NCBI RefSeq assembly: GCF_024623455.1
Contig: NZ_JANIPJ010000009.1
Coordinates: forward strand, 62,001 to 126,000
Length of the DNA stretch: 64,000 nt
Source: Paenibacillus soyae
GTDB lineage: Bacteria; Bacillota; Bacilli; Paenibacillales; Paenibacillaceae
Reading direction: 5' to 3'
Shown here: in pieces, positions 42,672 through 53,970 of the stretch
Layout of the letters: each line of letters begins with the position of its first letter
Position numbering within the stretch: position 1 is the stretch's first letter
The notes under the pieces: model-generated
Database searches by the model: none
Told to the model about the DNA's origin: nothing
Seen by the model: only the letters and a program-made list of their open reading frames with translations
Program-made: the position numbers and the translations under genes

Positions 42672-42701
42672 CGGCCCGCCATCGAAAGCGGGAGGGGAAG
42701 T

Positions 42702-43634
42702 TTGTTGGCAAAAACGGCATTTGTATTTCCCGGTCAGGGAGCCCAGGCCGTCGGCATGGGGAAGGACGCTTACGAGGCGTTCGCTAATGTGAAGGAGCTA
42801 TTCGGCCAAGCGGACCAAGCGCTCGGCTTCGATCTGACGTCGCTGATCTTCGAGGGGCCGGAGGAGTCGCTGAAGCAAACCGCGAATACGCAGCCGGCGC
42901 TGCTTACGGTTTCCGTCGCGTATTTGAAGCTGCTGGAAGGAAGCGGTCTGAAGGCGGATTACGTCGCGGGCCACAGCCTCGGCGAATACAGCGCGCTTGT
43001 CGCTGCTGGCGTTCTCTCCTTCGAGGATGCGGTTCGAATCGTGCGCGCGCGCGGGCAGTACATGGAGCAGGCTGTTCCCAGCGGACAGGGCGCCATGGCC
43101 GCGGTGCTTGGAGCGGAGCGCGAAGCCCTAGCACAGTTGTGCGAGTCGATTACCGCGGAAGGCGCGGCTGTCGAGCTTGCGAACGTCAACTGTCCCGGTC
43201 AGATCGTCGTATCCGGAACGGCTGCTGGCGTGCAGGCCGTCGTGGAGAAGGGCAAGGAAATCGGCGCGAAGCGGGTAATCCCCCTTGAAGTGAGCGGACC
43301 GTTCCATTCCTCCTTGATGAAGCCGGCCGCCGAGAGACTGGCGGAGACGCTAGAGGCGCCCCAGTGGAAGGACGCCGAGGTTCCGGTAGTCGCGAACGTA
43401 ACGGCGAAGGAAGTGACGGAAGCTTCCGCGATCCGCGGACTTCTCGTGGAGCAGGTCTATTCTCCGGTATTATGGGAGGACAGCGTTCGTTACCTGATCG
43501 AACAAGGCGTGGACACATTCGTGGAGATCGGATCGGGAACGGTTCTTGCCGGCCTGATCAAAAAAATCGACCGCAATGTACGCGTCATCTCGGTGAACAG
43601 CATCTCCGCGCTCGACGCGCTGCAAGTGCAGTAA
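42702..43634 (+). CDS. fabD: Malonyl-CoA:ACP transacylase (FabD)
   Basis: A 310-residue acyltransferase with the nucleophilic Ser in [30 protein letters not shown] near the start and the catalytic His in SGPFHSSLM. The start is TTG: two consecutive TTG codons (42702 and 42705) follow GGAGGGG, and either could be used. It supplies malonyl-ACP to FabH and FabF. Confidence 0.96.
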   Translation: MLAKTAFVFPGQGAQAVGMGKDAYEAFANVKELFGQADQALGFDLTSLIFEGPEESLKQTANTQPALLTVSVAYLKLLEGSGLKADYVAGHSLGEYSALVAAGVLSFEDAVRIVRARGQYMEQAVPSGQGAMAAVLGAEREALAQLCESITAEGAAVELANVNCPGQIVVSGTAAGVQAVVEKGKEIGAKRVIPLEVSGPFHSSLMKPAAERLAETLEAPQWKDAEVPVVANVTAKEVTEASAIRGLLVEQVYSPVLWEDSVRYLIEQGVDTFVEIGSGTVLAGLIKKIDRNVRVISVNSISALDALQVQ

Positions 43635-43662
43635 GATCCTTATTTTTGGGAGGGAATCCTAT

Positions 43663-44412
43663 ATGTTTGCGAGTCTGGAAGGCAAGAAAGCGCTTGTTAC
43701 GGGCGCTTCCCGCGGCATCGGACGTGCCATCGCCATATCGCTCGCGGAAGCGGGAGCGGACGTGGCCATCAACTATTCCGGCAGCGAAGCGGCAGCCGCC
43801 GAGACGGCTTCGGCCGTGGAAGCGCTGGGCCGCCGCGCGATCCTCGTGAAGGCGAACGTCGGCAAGGCCGAAGAGTTCGAAGCCATGGTGAAGGACGTCA
43901 TCGAGCAGCTTGGCTCCATCGATATCCTGGTGAATAACGCGGGCATTACAAGAGATAATTTAATCATGCGCATGAAGGAAGAGGAGTTCGACCAGGTCAT
44001 CGAGACGAATCTGAAGGGCGTGTTCAACGGCATCAAGGCCGTCACTCGTCCGATGATGAAGCAGCGCTCGGGCCGGATCATCAACATTTCCTCCGTCGTC
44101 GGCGTGCTCGGCAATCCGGGACAGGCTAATTACGTGGCCGCCAAAGCGGGAGTCATCGGCCTCACGAAGGCAAGCGCGCGAGAGCTCGCTTCCCGCGGGA
44201 TCACGGTGAATTGCGTGGCGCCGGGCTTCATCCAGACGGACATGACGGACAAGCTGCCGGAAGACATGAAGGCGACGCTGTCCGGGCAAATTCCGCTGGC
44301 AAAACTTGGCGATCCCGCCGATATCGCGAACGCGGTGCGGTTCCTGGCATCCGACGCGGCGTCGTATATGACGGGTCAGACCGTTCATATCGACGGCGGC
44401 ATGTATATGTAA
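43663..44412 (+). CDS. fabG: 3-oxoacyl-ACP reductase (FabG)
   Basis: A 249-residue short-chain dehydrogenase. NADPH-binding [16 protein letters not shown], the NNAG motif in [12 protein letters not shown], catalytic Ser in [15 protein letters not shown], and Tyr/Lys in ANYVAAKAG. It ends [13 protein letters not shown], the family tail. GGGAGGG stands upstream. It carries out the first reduction of elongation. Confidence 0.97.
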   Translation: MFASLEGKKALVTGASRGIGRAIAISLAEAGADVAINYSGSEAAAAETASAVEALGRRAILVKANVGKAEEFEAMVKDVIEQLGSIDILVNNAGITRDNLIMRMKEEEFDQVIETNLKGVFNGIKAVTRPMMKQRSGRIINISSVVGVLGNPGQANYVAAKAGVIGLTKASARELASRGITVNCVAPGFIQTDMTDKLPEDMKATLSGQIPLAKLGDPADIANAVRFLASDAASYMTGQTVHIDGGMYM

Positions 44413-44501
44413 CATACGCGCGGGATATCACGGTATGCCGCAAGGTAAAGATGGCATTTTAGAATTAATTCTCGTATAATACGGTGGAGGAGGTGAACCG
44501 G

Positions 44502-44735
44502 ATGTCCGAAGTAGTAGATCGCGTAAAACGTATTGTCATCGACCGCCTTGGCGTAGACGAAGCAGAAGTAACGCTTGAAGCTTCCTTCAAAGATGACCTC
44601 GGAGCTGACTCTCTTGACGTCGTAGAATTGGTCATGGAGCTGGAAGACGAGTTTGATATGGAAATCTCTGATGAAGACGCAGAGAAAATCACGACGGTGG
44701 GAGAAGTTGTAGCCTACATACAATCTCATACCTAA
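44502..44735 (+). CDS. acpP: Acyl carrier protein
   Basis: A 77-residue acidic protein with the phosphopantetheine-attachment serine in [22 protein letters not shown] at 44502 follows GGAGGTGAACCGG; an earlier in-frame codon would contain the ribosome binding site. A terminator comes right after, so fabF may have its own transcript or depend on read-through. Confidence 0.98.
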   Translation: MSEVVDRVKRIVIDRLGVDEAEVTLEASFKDDLGADSLDVVELVMELEDEFDMEISDEDAEKITTVGEVVAYIQSHT

Positions 44736-44743
44736 AGGATGGA

Positions 44744-44776
44744 CAAGTCCCGTTGCGAATAACGGGACTTCTCTCC
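44744..44776 (+). terminator. Terminator after acpP
   Basis: AAGTCCCGTT/AACGGGACTT with a GCGAAT loop, followed by CTCTCC; the T-run is poor, so it may act as an attenuator or processing site. Confidence 0.65.
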
Positions 44777-44922
44777 ATGTTAAGCGTATTTGCGGTGATC
44801 AAAAGCGGATTTTTGAACTACCTCTTTATACATGATTACAGGGCTTAAAAGCTATTACATAGAGAATGAAGGAAGATCGCTTCGCGGTTTTTCCTAATCG
44901 CTGGTTGCTGAGGTGAAGAATA

Positions 44923-46164
44923 ATGAAACAAAGAGTTGTCGTTACGGGCATGGGGGTTATGACCTCGCTGGGCTCGGATCTGGAGCAGTTCTGGAACAAT
45001 TTGCTGGAAGGAAAGTCCGGCGTCTCCGTCATCGAAGCGTTCGATTTCTCAGAGTATCCGACAAGGATCGCGGCCGAAATCAAAAACTTCAATCCGGAAG
45101 ACTACGGCTTGGATAAAAAAGAAGCGCGCCGAATGGACCGCTTCGTTCAATTCGCGGCGGTGGCCAGCAAGCTTGCCGTCGAAGACGCGGGCCTCGCGAT
45201 CGGCGAGAACGCGGACGCCGAGCGCGTCGGCGTTATGATCGGCAGCGGCATCGGCGGTCTTGGCACTTGGGAAGACCAGCACAACGTGCTGCTGGAGAAA
45301 GGGCCTAAGCGCGTCAGTCCGTTCTTCATCCCGATGATGATCGCGAACATGGCATCCGGACAAGTGTCGATGCTGACCGGCGCCAAAGGCCCGAACAGCA
45401 CGGCGGTAACGGCTTGCGCGACGGGCACGCACTCCATCGGCGATTCCTTCAAGATGATCCAACGCGGCGACGCGGACGTGATGATCGCAGGAGGCGCGGA
45501 AGCTACCATTCGCCCTACGGGCATGGCGGGCTTCTGCTCCATGCGGGCGATGTCGACGCGCAACGAAGAGCCGGAGAAGGCGAGCCGCCCGTTCGACGTG
45601 GACCGTGACGGATTCGTCATGGGAGAAGGCGCCGGCGTTCTCGTACTGGAGTCGCTTGAGCACGCGAAAGCGCGGGGCGCGCGTATCTACGCCGAAGTGA
45701 TTGGTTACGGCATGAGCGGCGACGCCCATCACATGACGGAGCCGGATCCGGACGGAGCGGCCCGCTGCATGGCGAAGGCGATTCGCGACGCGGGAATCGA
45801 ACCGTCCGAAATTGACTACATTAACGCGCATGGCACTTCGACCCCTGTCGGGGACAAGTCGGAGACGACCGCCATTAAGAAGACGTTCGGCGACCACGCG
45901 TATAAGCTGGCCGTCAGCTCGACGAAATCCATGACGGGCCATCTGCTTGGCGCGGCGGGCGGCGTGGAAGCCGTCATTCTGGGCTTGACGCTGAAGAACG
46001 GCGTGATCGCTCCAACGATCAATCTCGATAACCAAGATCCCGAGCTTGATCTGGATTACGTGCCGAACACCCCTCGCGAGGCAGACGTGAAGGTGGCGCT
46101 GTCCAATTCCTTCGGATTCGGGGGCCATAACGCGACGATCGTGATGAAGGCATATGAAGCATGA
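44923..46164 (+). CDS. fabF: 3-oxoacyl-ACP synthase II (FabF)
   Basis: A 413-residue elongation condensing enzyme. Catalytic Cys lies in [14 protein letters not shown], the two His in [12 protein letters not shown] and [12 protein letters not shown], plus the C-terminal [13 protein letters not shown]. It begins [17 protein letters not shown] after GAGGTGAAG. The 187-base gap to acpP holds the acpP hairpin and no clear FapR box. It overlaps rnc by 11 bases. Confidence 0.97.
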   Translation: MKQRVVVTGMGVMTSLGSDLEQFWNNLLEGKSGVSVIEAFDFSEYPTRIAAEIKNFNPEDYGLDKKEARRMDRFVQFAAVASKLAVEDAGLAIGENADAERVGVMIGSGIGGLGTWEDQHNVLLEKGPKRVSPFFIPMMIANMASGQVSMLTGAKGPNSTAVTACATGTHSIGDSFKMIQRGDADVMIAGGAEATIRPTGMAGFCSMRAMSTRNEEPEKASRPFDVDRDGFVMGEGAGVLVLESLEHAKARGARIYAEVIGYGMSGDAHHMTEPDPDGAARCMAKAIRDAGIEPSEIDYINAHGTSTPVGDKSETTAIKKTFGDHAYKLAVSSTKSMTGHLLGAAGGVEAVILGLTLKNGVIAPTINLDNQDPELDLDYVPNTPREADVKVALSNSFGFGGHNATIVMKAYEA

Positions 46165-46855
46165 ACACTTTGACGAGCTGCAGCAGAAGCTGCAGCTCGC
46201 TTTCAAACGTACGAAGCTATTGAGGCAGGCGTTTACGCACACGTCTTACGTCAACGAACATAAGCGGGGCTCCGTGCAGGACAATGAACGGCTCGAGTTT
46301 CTGGGGGACGCGGTCCTACAGCTTCTGGTATCCGAATACTTGTTCGCGACTTATCCGAAACGTCCGGAGGGCGAGCTGACTCGCATGCGGGCGTCGGTCG
46401 TCTGCGAGCCGTCGCTGGCTTATTTCGCGGAACGGCTGGAGCTAGGCAAGCATGTGCTGCTTGGCCGCGGCGAGGAACAGCTCGGCGGAAGGCATCGTCA
46501 GGCATTGCTCGCCGATTTGTTCGAATCCTTTATCGGCGCGATTTTCCTGGATGCAGGCATCGAACGGACCCGGAGCTTCCTGGAGGAGCACATGTTTCCG
46601 TTCATCGAATCGAACGATTTCGGCCTCCTGATGAAGGACGCGAAGTCGAAGCTGCAGGAGAAAGCGCAGCATCACGGCCTCGGACCCGTGGAATATCGCG
46701 TGCTCGAAGAACGCGGTCCTGCCCATGACCGGGAATTCATCGTGGAGGTCTTCCTCGGAACGGAGCGCTACGGAAGAGGCGCGGGCCGCACGAAGAAAGA
46801 AGCGGAGCAGCGCGCCGCAGCCGAAGCGTGGAACTTGCTGTCCAAGGACAAATAA
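46154..46855 (+). CDS. rnc: Ribonuclease III
   Basis: A 233-residue double-strand RNA endonuclease. The catalytic domain has [20 protein letters not shown] and [15 protein letters not shown] with the metal-binding acidic residues; the C-terminal dsRNA-binding domain starts near residue 155 ([15 protein letters not shown]) and contains [19 protein letters not shown]. The start ATG lies inside the fabF end. It processes rRNA precursors. Order fabF-rnc-smc-ftsY follows the usual Bacillus layout. Confidence 0.97.
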   Translation: MKHEHFDELQQKLQLAFKRTKLLRQAFTHTSYVNEHKRGSVQDNERLEFLGDAVLQLLVSEYLFATYPKRPEGELTRMRASVVCEPSLAYFAERLELGKHVLLGRGEEQLGGRHRQALLADLFESFIGAIFLDAGIERTRSFLEEHMFPFIESNDFGLLMKDAKSKLQEKAQHHGLGPVEYRVLEERGPAHDREFIVEVFLGTERYGRGAGRTKKEAEQRAAAEAWNLLSKDK

Positions 46856-46896
46856 ACGATGGCAGCAGAGAAAGGCCGTTGTCGGCGCAAGCCATG

Positions 46897-46940
46897 AAAA
46901 TCCCTTTAACCGTCTCGAGGCGGAGCAGAGGGATTTTTTT
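46897..46940 (+). terminator. Terminator between rnc and smc
   Basis: AAATCCCT pairs with AGGGATTT around an inner CCG-CTCGAG-CGG hairpin, followed by seven Ts. Confidence 0.78.
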
Positions 46941-46983
46941 GTTGGCGCGGCGATTTGACTGGATTTGGAGAGGCCCGAAATGA

Positions 46984-47013
46984 TTAACGCAAATAAGGAT
47001 TCTGTGGTACAAT
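46984..47013 (+). promoter_or_regulatory. Probable promoter of smc
   Basis: TTAACG, 18 bases, TACAAT, just downstream of the rnc terminator and 24 bases before the smc start. Confidence 0.55.
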
Positions 47014-47037
47014 GTTGGGTGAGGTGAAGGCCAAACT

Positions 47038-50000
47038 ATGTTTTTGAAGAGGATCGAATTAGCGGGTTTCAAGTCCTTCGCCGATAAGACCGAGTTGGAA
47101 TTTGTAAACGGTATTACGGCGGTGGTCGGGCCGAACGGCTCGGGGAAAAGCAACATCTCCGACGGCATCCGGTGGGTGCTCGGCGAGCAAAGCGCCAAGA
47201 GCCTTCGGGGCGGCAAGATGGAGGATATTATTTTCGCGGGCAGCGACGCGCGCAAAGCGGTGAACTACGGAGAAGTGTCGCTTACGCTCGACAATTCGGA
47301 CAACGCGCTGCCGCTCGAATATAACGAAGTAACGGTAACGAGAAGGGTGCATCGCAGCGGCGACAGCGAATACATGATCAATAAGCAGCCATGCCGCTTG
47401 AAGGATATTACGGAGCTGTTCATGGATACGGGCATCGGCAAAGAAGCCTATTCCATCATCGGACAGGGGCGAATCGAGGAGATCTTGAGCACGCGATCCG
47501 AGGATCGCCGGGGCATCTTCGAAGAAGCTTCCGGCATCGTGAAGTACAAATCGCGCAAACGCGAAGCGCAGAAGAAGCTCGACGAGACCGAGCAGAATCT
47601 GCTGCGGATCCACGACCTCGTGTCGGAGCTGGAGGATCAGGTCGGCCCTCTGAAGAAGCAGTCGGAGAAGGCGATCCATTTCAAAGCGCTCAAGGAAACG
47701 CTGAAAACAAAAGAAATCTCGATGTACGTACATAATATCGAGACGGTGCACCAGACATGGTCCGAGGCCAAGGGCAAGCTGGACAAGCTGACGGCCGAGC
47801 AGCTGCAGCTGTCCACGATCGTCAGCAAGCACGACGCGCATCTGGAGCAGGATAGACTGCAGCTTAGGGACATCGAGCAGGCGCTCGATCAGCTTCACGA
47901 ATCCATGCTGCAAATTAGCGAAGACGTAGAGAAATGCGAAGGCTTTGGCGAAGTGTTGAAGGAGCGCAAGCGGAATCTGGAGCAGAACAAGAAGCAGCTT
48001 GAGGAGTCTATTGCGGCCCAGGACGCGAGGATTGCCGCGCTAACCAAGGATGAAGCCGAGTTCCGGAGCCGCGCGGCCGCGCTGGAGCTGGAGCTCGCGG
48101 AGCTTCGAACGAAGCTGGCCGCGGAGGAAGCGAACCTGATCGGCGTCGCGGGAGGAGCCGTCGTCGACGCGGAGGAGCGTCTGAAGGGCGAATTGCTCGA
48201 CGTACTCAGCGCCATGGCGCAGCACCGGAACGAGATTCGTTACGCCGCGCAGCAGAAAGAGACGCTTCAGCGCCGCATGGAACGTCTCAGCGAAGACGAG
48301 TCCAAATGGGCCGAGCAGCAGGCGAAGCTCGAGGAGCGCCGGAAGTCGCTCGAGCTTTCCTTGGCAGAGACGCTTGGGGCGCTCGAGAAGACAAGGAACA
48401 AGATGCTCGAGGAATCCGAGTCGGTGAAGACGCTTGCCTCGCAAATGGACGAAGTCATGTCGTCGATCCGCAAGTGGGAGCAGCGACTCGACAGCCATAT
48501 CTCGAGACGCGACACGATGAAGGAAATGCAGGACGCGCTTGACGGCTTTATGCAAGGGGTCAAAGAAGTGCTGAAAGCAGCCCGCCGAACTTCGGGCGGG
48601 ATTGAAGGCGTTCACGGGGCGGTCGCGGAGCTGGTGCGCGTGCCGCAGCGAATCGAGATCGCGGTCGAGACGGCGCTCGGAGGGGCGCTGCAGCATATCG
48701 TCATGGAGGACGAGCGTACGGCAAGGAACGCGATCGCGTTCCTGAAGCAGCGTCAGCTGGGCCGCGCGACGTTCCTGCCGCTGGACGTTATACGCGGCCG
48801 GATGGTGCCGGAGAACGATAAGCGCACGATTGCCTCTGTCGAAGGCTTTGTAGGCGTCGCGTCGGAGCTCGTGCAATGCGATGAGCGCTATCAGGCAATC
48901 GTTAATAACTTGCTCGGCAACGTGCTGCTGGCCGAGACGCTGGAGCAAGCGAACCGTATTGCCTCGCGCTGTCAGTACCGTTACCGCGTGGTCACTCTGG
49001 AAGGCGACGTCGTCAACGCGGGCGGCTCCATGACGGGCGGCAGCCTGCAGAAGAAAGGCGCGAGCCTTCTTGGCAGGGGCCGGCAGATCGAGGCGCTGGA
49101 TCAGGAGATCAAGGAAGCTCAAGGCACGGTCGCTCAGCTGAGAAGCCGCTTAAGCGATCTGCGCAAGGAGCATTCCATCCGCTCGCAAAATATGGAGGAG
49201 CTCCGCGAGCAGGCGGAGCAATGCCGCATTCGCGAGCAAGGCATCCGCTCCGAGCAGCAGCAGCTGCAATCGGAAGCGAAGATGCTGTCGGAGCAGAACG
49301 AGCTGTCCACCTCGGAACGCAGCAGCCAGACGATGGAGCAGGAGCAGATCGATCAGCTTGCCGCGGCCGCCGAGCAGCGGCTGGAGCAGCTGACGCAGGA
49401 CGAAGCGAGGCTGCAGGAAGCGATCCGCATGGCCGAGGAGCGCCGCAAGGCGAGCGAGTCGGCGAAGGAAGAGCTGCAGGGGCAATTGACGGACCTCAAG
49501 ATCGCGGTCGCGAAGACCGATCAGGAGAAGCTGAGCTTCGAGGATCAGGCCACGCGCGTCCGCTCGGATATTCAGCGCGCGAAGGGCGAGCTGGCGAATT
49601 TGCGCTCGCTATACGCGCAGCAAGAGGAAGAGATCGCCCGTCACGGCGAAGAAACCGTCACGCAGATCGAGCAGCTGAACCATCTCCGGATCAAGAAAGC
49701 GAACTGCGCCGAGCAGACGGATTTGAAACGGTCGGCCAGGGCGCAGCGGATCGCGGAGCTGGAGCAAGGCGAAAGCGAGACGAAGGAGCAGCGCGCGCAG
49801 CTTCGCGCGATCGAAGACCAGATTCGAAGCACGGAGATCGCCGTGAACAGACAGGATGTCGAGCTCGATAATTTATTGCGCAAGCTAAGCGAGGAGTACG
49901 AGCTCAGCTTCGAGCTGGCGAAGGAGCAGTATCCGGTGCCGGAGGACGTTCTCGGCGCGCAGAACGAGGTTCGCGACCTGAAGCGCCAAATCTCCGCGCT

Positions 50001-50613
50001 GGGCGAGGTGAACCTCGGGGCGATCGAGGAATACGAGCGCGTCAAGGAACGCTACGACTTCCTGTCGGAGCAGAAGGACGACCTAATTGAAGCGAAGACC
50101 GCTTTGTATCAAGTCATCAAAGAAATGGACGACGAGATGTCGAAGAGGTTCCGCAGCACGTTCGAAGCGATTCGAGGCCACTTTGTCGTCGTCTTCGCGA
50201 AGCTGTTCGGCGGCGGCCGCGCGGATCTCATCATGGTCGAGCCGGATCGCGTGCTCGATACGGGCATCGATATCGTAGCCCAGCCACCGGGCAAGAAGCT
50301 GCAAAACCTGCAGCTGCTGTCCGGCGGCGAACGCGCGTTGACGGCCATCGCGCTGCTTTTTGCGATTCTGCAGGTGAAGCCGGTTCCGTTCTGCGTGCTG
50401 GACGAGGTCGAAGCGGCGCTCGACGAAGCGAACGTCGCGAGATTCGCGCAATATTTGCGGGAATTCTCCGATTTGACCCAATTCATCGTGGTCACGCATC
50501 GCAAGGGCACGATGGAGGAAGCAGACGTTCTGTATGGCGTCACGATGGAGGAAGGCGGCGTGTCGAAGCTGGTATCGGTGCGGCTGGAGGAAGACGAGCC
50601 GGTGTCGGCTTAG
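47038..50613 (+). CDS. smc: Chromosome segregation protein SMC
   Basis: A 1191-residue condensin ATPase of standard length. The N-terminal head has Walker A GPNGSGKSN (residues 31-39) and Q-loop region; two long coiled coils (about 165-500 and 670-1020, rich in Glu/Gln/Lys/Ala) flank a hinge with VVTLEGDVVNAGGSMTGGS; the C-terminal head has LSGGERALTAIALL and VLDEVEAALDEANV. It compacts and segregates DNA with ScpA/ScpB. Start ATG behind GAGGTGAAGG. Confidence 0.98.
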   Translation: MFLKRIELAGFKSFADKTELEFVNGITAVVGPNGSGKSNISDGIRWVLGEQSAKSLRGGKMEDIIFAGSDARKAVNYGEVSLTLDNSDNALPLEYNEVTVTRRVHRSGDSEYMINKQPCRLKDITELFMDTGIGKEAYSIIGQGRIEEILSTRSEDRRGIFEEASGIVKYKSRKREAQKKLDETEQNLLRIHDLVSELEDQVGPLKKQSEKAIHFKALKETLKTKEISMYVHNIETVHQTWSEAKGKLDKLTAEQLQLSTIVSKHDAHLEQDRLQLRDIEQALDQLHESMLQISEDVEKCEGFGEVLKERKRNLEQNKKQLEESIAAQDARIAALTKDEAEFRSRAAALELELAELRTKLAAEEANLIGVAGGAVVDAEERLKGELLDVLSAMAQHRNEIRYAAQQKETLQRRMERLSEDESKWAEQQAKLEERRKSLELSLAETLGALEKTRNKMLEESESVKTLASQMDEVMSSIRKWEQRLDSHISRRDTMKEMQDALDGFMQGVKEVLKAARRTSGGIEGVHGAVAELVRVPQRIEIAVETALGGALQHIVMEDERTARNAIAFLKQRQLGRATFLPLDVIRGRMVPENDKRTIASVEGFVGVASELVQCDERYQAIVNNLLGNVLLAETLEQANRIASRCQYRYRVVTLEGDVVNAGGSMTGGSLQKKGASLLGRGRQIEALDQEIKEAQGTVAQLRSRLSDLRKEHSIRSQNMEELREQAEQCRIREQGIRSEQQQLQSEAKMLSEQNELSTSERSSQTMEQEQIDQLAAAAEQRLEQLTQDEARLQEAIRMAEERRKASESAKEELQGQLTDLKIAVAKTDQEKLSFEDQATRVRSDIQRAKGELANLRSLYAQQEEEIARHGEETVTQIEQLNHLRIKKANCAEQTDLKRSARAQRIAELEQGESETKEQRAQLRAIEDQIRSTEIAVNRQDVELDNLLRKLSEEYELSFELAKEQYPVPEDVLGAQNEVRDLKRQISALGEVNLGAIEEYERVKERYDFLSEQKDDLIEAKTALYQVIKEMDDEMSKRFRSTFEAIRGHFVVVFAKLFGGGRADLIMVEPDRVLDTGIDIVAQPPGKKLQNLQLLSGGERALTAIALLFAILQVKPVPFCVLDEVEAALDEANVARFAQYLREFSDLTQFIVVTHRKGTMEEADVLYGVTMEEGGVSKLVSVRLEEDEPVSA

Positions 50614-50671
50614 CGCAAGAGCATAAGATAGAGTTTGAACTATGGGCGGTTAGGATGGAGGAACGGCAGGC

Positions 50672-51673
50672 ATGAGTTTTTTTAAGAAGCTGAAAGAGAG
50701 CATCGCTTCCAAGACGGAGGCGGTAACGAACGTATTTAAGGAAGGCTTGTCCAAAACGCGCACGGCGTTCGTCGAGAGGGTAGAGGAGCTGATTACCCGC
50801 CGCAAGAAGATCGACGAGGAGTTCTACGAGGAGCTTGAAGAGATTCTGATCGGGGCAGACGTCGGCGTAAACACGGTCATGCAGCTGATCGACGAGCTGC
50901 GGGGCGAGGTCAAGAAGCGGAAGATCGAGAACGCCGCCGAGCTGCAGCCCGTCTTGTCCGAGAAGCTTGTCGAGATGCTGCGCGGAGACGACCACGCCGA
51001 GCTCCGCATGGCGCCGGACGGTCAGATTACAGTCATCCTGTTCGTCGGCGTGAACGGCGTCGGCAAGACGACTACGATCGGCAAGCTGGCTCATAAATTC
51101 AAGAGCGAAGGCAAAAACGTGCTTCTGGCTGCCGGCGATACGTTCCGCGCGGGAGCGATCGAACAGCTCGAGGTTTGGGGACAGCGGGTAGGCGTTGACG
51201 TGATCAAACAATCGTCCGGCTCGGATCCGGCCGCCGTCATGTTCGACGCCGTTCAGGCGGCGAAGCAGCGTAAGGTAGACGTGCTGCTATGCGATACCGC
51301 AGGCCGACTCCAGAACAAAACGAATCTTATGGAAGAGCTGAACAAAATTTTTCGGGTCATTCAGCGCGAGCTCCCGGACGCTCCTCATGAGGTGCTGCTC
51401 GTGCTTGACGCGACGACAGGACAGAACGCCCTCAGCCAAGCGAAGCTGTTCGGCGAGAAGAGCGGCGTGACGGGTCTCGTCTTGACGAAGCTGGACGGCA
51501 CCGCCAAGGGCGGCATCGTCGTCGCGATCCGCAATGAGCTGAACCTGCCCGTCAAGCTGGTAGGCCTCGGCGAGAAAATGGGCGACCTGCAGACGTTCGA
51601 TTCCGAGCAATTCGTTCACGCGCTGTTCGCGGGGCTGATCAGCAGAGCCGAAGAGCAGGATCCGTCTGCCTAA
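50672..51673 (+). CDS. ftsY: Signal recognition particle receptor FtsY
   Basis: A 333-residue SRP GTPase receptor. The N domain covers about 1-115, followed by the G domain: [17 protein letters not shown] (G1), [32 protein letters not shown] (G3), and [10 protein letters not shown] (G4/insertion). The short basic N-terminus ([12 protein letters not shown]) without a long acidic A domain is normal for Firmicutes. A strong terminator follows. It docks SRP-ribosome complexes at the membrane. Confidence 0.97.
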   Translation: MSFFKKLKESIASKTEAVTNVFKEGLSKTRTAFVERVEELITRRKKIDEEFYEELEEILIGADVGVNTVMQLIDELRGEVKKRKIENAAELQPVLSEKLVEMLRGDDHAELRMAPDGQITVILFVGVNGVGKTTTIGKLAHKFKSEGKNVLLAAGDTFRAGAIEQLEVWGQRVGVDVIKQSSGSDPAAVMFDAVQAAKQRKVDVLLCDTAGRLQNKTNLMEELNKIFRVIQRELPDAPHEVLLVLDATTGQNALSQAKLFGEKSGVTGLVLTKLDGTAKGGIVVAIRNELNLPVKLVGLGEKMGDLQTFDSEQFVHALFAGLISRAEEQDPSA

Positions 51674-51679
51674 AAATCG

Positions 51680-51714
51680 ACGTTACGCGGAGTCTTGTCC
51701 GCGTAACGTTTTTT
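51680..51714 (+). terminator. Terminator after ftsY
   Basis: ACGTTACGCGGA/TCCGCGTAACGT perfect 12-base stem with a GTCTTG loop and six Ts. Confidence 0.93.
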
Positions 51715-51753
51715 ATATCGAAAGATCAATTCTAAGGTGACAAGGTAATTTGC

Positions 51754-51782
51754 TTGACAGGGCATTTGCCTTCCTGTATGAT
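51754..51782 (+). promoter_or_regulatory. Promoter of ylxM-ffh
   Basis: TTGACA, 17 bases, TATGAT, between the ftsY terminator and ylxM. Near-consensus sigma-A promoter. Confidence 0.85.
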
Positions 51783-51859
51783 AAGAGACGTTGCAGAAAT
51801 GCTGTAAAGGAATTTACCTTGACGGTCTTACTTAAGGAGAAGTGAAGGAGGCGGAGGCG

Positions 51860-52270
51860 TTGAAGGAGATTGCACCGGATGCCTTGGCCCGAACGACAAG
51901 AATCAACTTGCTGTTCGACTTCTACGAGAGCCTGCTGACCGAGAAGCAGCGCACCATACTTACATTTTATTATCACGATGACTTCTCGCTTGGCGAGATT
52001 GCTTCGGAATTCGGAATTAGCCGGCAAGCCGTCTATGACAATATAAGACGCGCCGAAGCCGCGCTCGAGAGCTACGAAGAGAAGCTGTCGCTTCTGGCCA
52101 AGCACGAGCGGCTCGTTCGGTTTACGGAGCAGCTGGAGCAGGAGATTCAGGCCATCGTGACGAATGATTGGGACAAACGGTCCCTTATAGAAGCCGTCGG
52201 ACGATTCCGGTCGGCAGAAGGAACGGCAAGGGAAGGAGGCGAGGGTTCATGGCAGCATTTGAAAGCTTAA
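51860..52270 (+). CDS. ylxM: YlxM/p13-family putative DNA-binding protein
   Basis: A 136-residue helix-turn-helix protein: [40 protein letters not shown], resembling sigma region 4. Family members modulate the SRP pathway and sit upstream of ffh. The TTG at 51860 was chosen because AAGGAGG stands eight bases upstream; a GTG at 51842 is the alternative. The 3' end overlaps ffh by 22 bases. Confidence 0.92.
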   Translation: MKEIAPDALARTTRINLLFDFYESLLTEKQRTILTFYYHDDFSLGEIASEFGISRQAVYDNIRRAEAALESYEEKLSLLAKHERLVRFTEQLEQEIQAIVTNDWDKRSLIEAVGRFRSAEGTAREGGEGSWQHLKA

Positions 52271-53634
52271 GCAATCGACTGCAGAATGTGTTCAGCAAGC
52301 TGAGAGGCAAAGGCAAAGTATCGGAAGCCGATGTCAACGATGCGATGCGTGAGGTTCGCCTGGCGCTTCTGGAAGCCGACGTTAACTTTAAAGTCGTGAA
52401 GGATTTCATCGCCAAAGTGAAGGAGCAGGCTATCGGCCTGGACGTATCCAAGAGCTTCACGCCCGGCATGGTCATCATCGACATCGTCAACAAGGAACTG
52501 ACCGCGCTTATGGGCGGGACCCAGGCCAAGCTTGCGAAAGCGAATAAGCCGCCGACGGTTATTATGATGGTTGGCCTGCAAGGCGCCGGTAAGACGACTA
52601 CCTCCGGCAAGCTGGCGAAGCTGCTTCAGAAAGGCAATCACAAGCCGCTTCTTGTCGCGTGCGACATCTATCGTCCGGCCGCGATCAAGCAGCTTCAAGT
52701 GCTTGGCGAGCAGATCAAAGCGCCTGTCTTCTCGTTAGGCGACCAAACATCGCCTGTGGAAATCGCGAAGCAAGGCTTGCAGCACGCCAAGGAGAACGGC
52801 AACGACTACATCATCTTCGATACAGCGGGTCGCTTACATATCGACGAAGAGCTGATGGACGAGCTGAAGCAGATTCACGCTCATGTGAAGCCGGATGAAG
52901 TACTCCTTGTCGTCGACGCCATGACAGGACAGGACGCGGTGAACGTCGCTCAGAGCTTCCACGAGCAGCTTGAGCTGACGGGCGTCGTGCTGACGAAGCT
53001 CGACGGCGATACGAGAGGCGGCGCGGCCTTATCCGTTAAGGCGGTTACAGGCATGCCGATCAAGTTCGCGGCGATGGGCGAGAAGATCGATTCCTTGGAG
53101 CCATTCCATCCGGAGCGGATGGCATCCCGTATTCTCGGCATGGGCGACATGCTGTCGCTGATCGAGAAGGCGCAGGCCGGCATCGACGCCGAGAAAGCCG
53201 CCGAGATGGAACGCAAGATGCGCACGGCGGAATTTACGTTCGACGATTTCCTTGAGCAGATGGAGCAAGTCCGTAAGCTGGGACCTCTCGATCAGATCAT
53301 GGATATGCTTCCCGGCATGAACAAGATGAAGGGCGGCATGAAGGATCTTAAGGTCGACGAGAAGCAGCTTGGCCGCATCGAAGCGATCGTCCGCTCCATG
53401 ACGAAGGAAGAGAAGCAGAAGCCTGAGCTGCTGAACCATAGCCGGCGCAAGCGCGTCGCGGCCGGCAGCGGCACGACGATCGTGGAAGTGAACCGGTTGA
53501 TCAAGCAGTTCGACGATATGCGCAAGATGATGAAGCAATTCTCGTCGATGATGGGTCCGAAGGGACCAAAAGGCAAGAAAGGGCTTAAGGGCATGAAAGG
53601 CATGCTCGGCCGCAATATGAAGTTCCCGTTCTAA
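52249..53634 (+). CDS. ffh: Signal recognition particle protein Ffh
   Basis: A 461-residue SRP54 GTPase. N domain (about 1-95), G domain with [46 protein letters not shown] and [14 protein letters not shown], and a Met-rich M domain from about 300 ([27 protein letters not shown]) that binds signal peptides and SRP RNA. Start ATG at 52249 follows GGAGG. Confidence 0.98.
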   Translation: MAAFESLSNRLQNVFSKLRGKGKVSEADVNDAMREVRLALLEADVNFKVVKDFIAKVKEQAIGLDVSKSFTPGMVIIDIVNKELTALMGGTQAKLAKANKPPTVIMMVGLQGAGKTTTSGKLAKLLQKGNHKPLLVACDIYRPAAIKQLQVLGEQIKAPVFSLGDQTSPVEIAKQGLQHAKENGNDYIIFDTAGRLHIDEELMDELKQIHAHVKPDEVLLVVDAMTGQDAVNVAQSFHEQLELTGVVLTKLDGDTRGGAALSVKAVTGMPIKFAAMGEKIDSLEPFHPERMASRILGMGDMLSLIEKAQAGIDAEKAAEMERKMRTAEFTFDDFLEQMEQVRKLGPLDQIMDMLPGMNKMKGGMKDLKVDEKQLGRIEAIVRSMTKEEKQKPELLNHSRRKRVAAGSGTTIVEVNRLIKQFDDMRKMMKQFSSMMGPKGPKGKKGLKGMKGMLGRNMKFPF

Positions 53635-53672
53635 TGAACGTATCCCGTATTCTTTGAAGGAGGTGAATGATA

Positions 53673-53945
53673 ATGGCAGTACGTATTCGCTTGAAACGTA
53701 TGGGCGCTCACAAAGCACCTTTCTACCGCGTCGTTGTATCGGATTCCCGTTCCCCGCGTGATGGACGTTTTATTGAAGAGATCGGCACTTACAACCCGGT
53801 AGCTCAGCCAGCTCAAGTCACAATTGACGAAGAGAAAGCGCTGAAATGGCTGCAAACTGGCGCGCAGGCTTCCGACACCGTTCGTAACTTGCTTTCCCAA
53901 GCTGGTGTTCTGAAGAAGTTCCATGAGCTTAGACAACAGAAGTAA
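53673..53945 (+). CDS. rpsP: 30S ribosomal protein S16
   Basis: A 90-residue protein, [20 protein letters not shown], with [18 protein letters not shown], standard S16. ATG at 53673 follows GGAGG at nine bases; an ATG two codons earlier is less well placed. First of rpsP-khpA-rimM-trmD-rplS, the usual order. Confidence 0.98.
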   Translation: MAVRIRLKRMGAHKAPFYRVVVSDSRSPRDGRFIEEIGTYNPVAQPAQVTIDEEKALKWLQTGAQASDTVRNLLSQAGVLKKFHELRQQK

Positions 53946-53970
53946 CTGTTGAATAGCGGAGGGCTTTGTG

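Noticed and set aside
45049..46242. 397-residue minus frame opposite fabF
   Set aside because: Shadow of the FabF coding sequence with Arg/His-biased composition.
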